Origin: Jiulongibacter sp966250325 | GTDB lineage: Bacteria; Bacteroidota; Bacteroidia; Cytophagales; Spirosomataceae | Assembly: GCA_966250325.1 (NCBI GenBank) | Contig: CBINGY010000016.1 | Coordinates: 1-64,000 of the forward strand | DNA: 64,000 bases | Direction of reading: 5' to 3' | Shown here: positions 62,553 through 64,000 of the stretch, one piece after another | Numbering within the stretch: the first letter of the stretch is position 1 | Layout: every line of letters starts with the position of its first letter | Program-made: the position numbers and the translations under genes | The notes under the pieces: model-generated | The model's input: the letters and a program-made list of their open reading frames with translations, nothing else | Told to the model about the DNA's origin: nothing | Database searches by the model: none

Positions 62553-64000
62553 TTACCAGCTCACACCATTCTGAGTCAACAGGTCAATGGCCTCCTTCTT
62601 TCCTTTTTTGGCAGCCTTCTGGTACCAGGGTATAGCCGCCTGAATCAAATTTCGGTTGGCAAAATTTATCCCAATATTGTATTCGTAATCACCGGACGAA
62701 TCCAGCTCGGCAGCCTTCATCCAATACGCAACGGTTTCATCATTTCTCCCCAGTTCCCCCATCGAAACCCCGATATTCTTGTAAGCTGGAAGGTAATCGG
62801 GGTGCTCTTGTATCAATTGTTTCAATAGCTCTATTTCCTTTTCCAGGTTTCCTTCCGTGCGGAAAGAATAGGCATAATTCAATTTGATATCCGGAGAATT
62901 TCCACCTTCAGCTCCCATCTGTTCAAAAAACTTCCTGGCCTCTGCCCCGTCTCCTGAGCCTGCCAATACGGCAGCATATGTGCTGCGGTAATCGGTGTTT
63001 TCCGGTTCACTTTCATAGGCTCTGGAAGCGTAAGGCAGAGCCTCTTTATCTCTGCCGAGTTTATTCAATGCCATGGCCATTAACCAGTCTGTCCGCGATT
63101 TCTTAGGCAAGTAGTCGAATGCCCTCTGAATATAAGGAATAGCCTGTTCGAATTGACCTTCATCAATAAACATAGAGGCTATGGTACGACATACATCGGC
63201 GTTTTTAAAACCGTTATTATCTGCCCGCATAAGGTATTGCTTGGCCATGGGGAAATTTTTCTCCCCCAGATAATACCAGCCCAGATTGCTAAGCACCATC
63301 GCATCTTCCTTATAAACTTTCTCTGCGGGTGTAAAGAGGGTATACAGGTTTTTCCAGTGGCCTACCTGTTGAAAAGTAAGCAAACCACACCCCCCGATTA
63401 AAAGAACACCCAAATACATACTGGCCCGCGATTTCTGAATGAGGTAATCAAGGAAAAGGGCAATCAGAAAAAGAGGTCCGATGGAAGAAAGGTAATAATA
63501 CCTGTCTGCCACAATCGCACTTCCTACAGGTAGTATTTGCAAAACGGTGGAGATAGCGATGATGAAAAAAGCGACAGCCCACCAAATCTTCCGATTTTTC
63601 CGGCCAAACCAGAAACTAAGTGCCAGAAAGGCAAACAATCCTATAACCGCCAGATTATAAATACCGGGGATGGAACCCCCAACTCTGGCCGGGTACGGAT
63701 AAAAAGGAATGAGATTAGTAGGAGCTAATGTTTTTACCCAATAAAACAGAAAAGAATAGGCCACAATCCTGAATCTCTCTGAACCTGTATATGCCGCCCC
63801 AATAACAGTTGAGGCGTCGGCCCCGGCGTCTTTTTGTGCAGTGGTGGCAATGAAGGCAAAAATGAGCGTAATGATAAAATACGGGATCTTATCCAGAAGG
63901 TTTTTTAAAGTCAATGACTTCCCCAAAAACCACCAGTCGGTGATGAGGAGTAAGGCCGGTAAAACCACGGCCATCCCTTTTGAGAAACAGGCCAGTAAAA
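62553..64000 (-). CDS. Membrane TPR protein (TMTC/O-mannosyltransferase-like), C-terminal part
   Basis: The gene runs off the window: the frame stays open to position 64000, reading LLACFSKGMAVVLPALLL at the edge. About 482 residues are present: several membrane helices (IPYFIITLIFAFIATTAQKD, IVAYSFLFYWVKTLAPTNL, VADRYYYLSSIGPLFLIALF) and then a periplasmic or cytoplasmic series of TPRs (about residue 230 to the end). Together this resembles TMTC-type or GT-C glycosyltransferase proteins with TPR tails. The catalytic N-terminal loop is outside the window, so the activity is not proven. Confidence 0.8.
   Translation of the reverse strand, partial: LLACFSKGMAVVLPALLLITDWWFLGKSLTLKNLLDKIPYFIITLIFAFIATTAQKDAGADASTVIGAAYTGSERFRIVAYSFLFYWVKTLAPTNLIPFYPYPARVGGSIPGIYNLAVIGLFAFLALSFWFGRKNRKIWWAVAFFIIAISTVLQILPVGSAIVADRYYYLSSIGPLFLIALFLDYLIQKSRASMYLGVLLIGGCGLLTFQQVGHWKNLYTLFTPAEKVYKEDAMVLSNLGWYYLGEKNFPMAKQYLMRADNNGFKNADVCRTIASMFIDEGQFEQAIPYIQRAFDYLPKKSRTDWLMAMALNKLGRDKEALPYASRAYESEPENTDYRSTYAAVLAGSGDGAEARKFFEQMGAEGGNSPDIKLNYAYSFRTEGNLEKEIELLKQLIQEHPDYLPAYKNIGVSMGELGRNDETVAYWMKAAELDSSGDYEYNIGINFANRNLIQAAIPWYQKAAKKGKKEAIDLLTQNGVSW

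Noticed and set aside
1..64000. CRISPR arrays, tRNA/rRNA genes, transposases
   Set aside because: No regularly spaced repeats, no tRNA T-loop signatures and no DDE, tyrosine or serine recombinase proteins were seen by eye; a covariance-model search would be needed to exclude small RNAs.

Overview
The window looks like a chromosomal stretch of a Bacteroidota bacterium, most likely from the order Cytophagales. The support is: a SusC/SusD outer-membrane pair, three large secreted proteins with type IX secretion (T9SS) C-terminal sorting domains, two giant FG-GAP/UnbV lipoproteins, a BshC-type bacillithiol enzyme, stand-alone MnmD, several Bacteroidota-type promoter -7 boxes (TAnnTTTG), and few Shine-Dalgarno sequences. 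No rRNA, tRNA, CRISPR array, transposase or integrase was seen. Nearly all the DNA is coding.

Layout. 1-2.3 kb: end of an ATP synthase operon (atpA tail, atpG, terminator), then prfB with its programmed +1 frameshift. 2.4-11.5 kb: a T9SS cargo protein, a conserved small protein, a two-CCG-domain Fe-S protein, mnmD overlapping an M61 peptidase gene, bshC, a GNAT acetyltransferase and a small lipoprotein. 11.6-14.3 kb: an accessory-looking, A/T-rich patch with an orphan Phd-type antitoxin gene divergent from a 782-residue protein that appears to combine a PIN-like nuclease core, a coiled coil and two membrane helices. 14.4-22.2 kb: ahcY, a T9SS type-B protein, murF, ogt and a second T9SS type-A protein. 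22.2-25.9 kb: a small lipoprotein gene bracketed by a 25-bp direct repeat of the 3' end of the next gene, a 989-residue FAD/Fe-S dehydrogenase of the YdiJ type.

26.2-37.9 kb: a same-strand locus (SusC, SusD, a lipoprotein, two tandem FG-GAP/UnbV lipoproteins) preceded by a striking inverted repeat that may be a pair of LacI-type operators. 38-40.9 kb: a polysaccharide-type flippase gene overlapping murE. 41-48 kb: a FUSC membrane protein, a sugar-phosphate isomerase-like protein, and a membrane-anchored MutS-family ATPase divergent from recG. 48.6-52.2 kb: a module of SGNH hydrolase, NodU/SxtI-type carbamoyltransferase, DUF5989 peptide and SxtJ-like protein. 52.2-64 kb: xylA, an aquaglyceroporin-like channel, purB, exbD, tcdA-tatD, a FucP-type sugar symporter, an outer-membrane barrel protein, purU, a TPR protein and the C-terminal part of a membrane TPR protein cut by the window edge.

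How the genes fit together. Most are housekeeping (translation termination, tRNA modification, purine and one-carbon metabolism, peptidoglycan precursors, recombination). Around them is a sugar-acquisition theme: SusCD, a FucP-type symporter, XylA, a TIM-barrel isomerase and a glycerol-type channel. The parts most worth a second look are the PIN-like membrane protein, the carbamoyltransferase module, the inserted lipoprotein with its repeat scar, and the inverted repeat upstream of susC.
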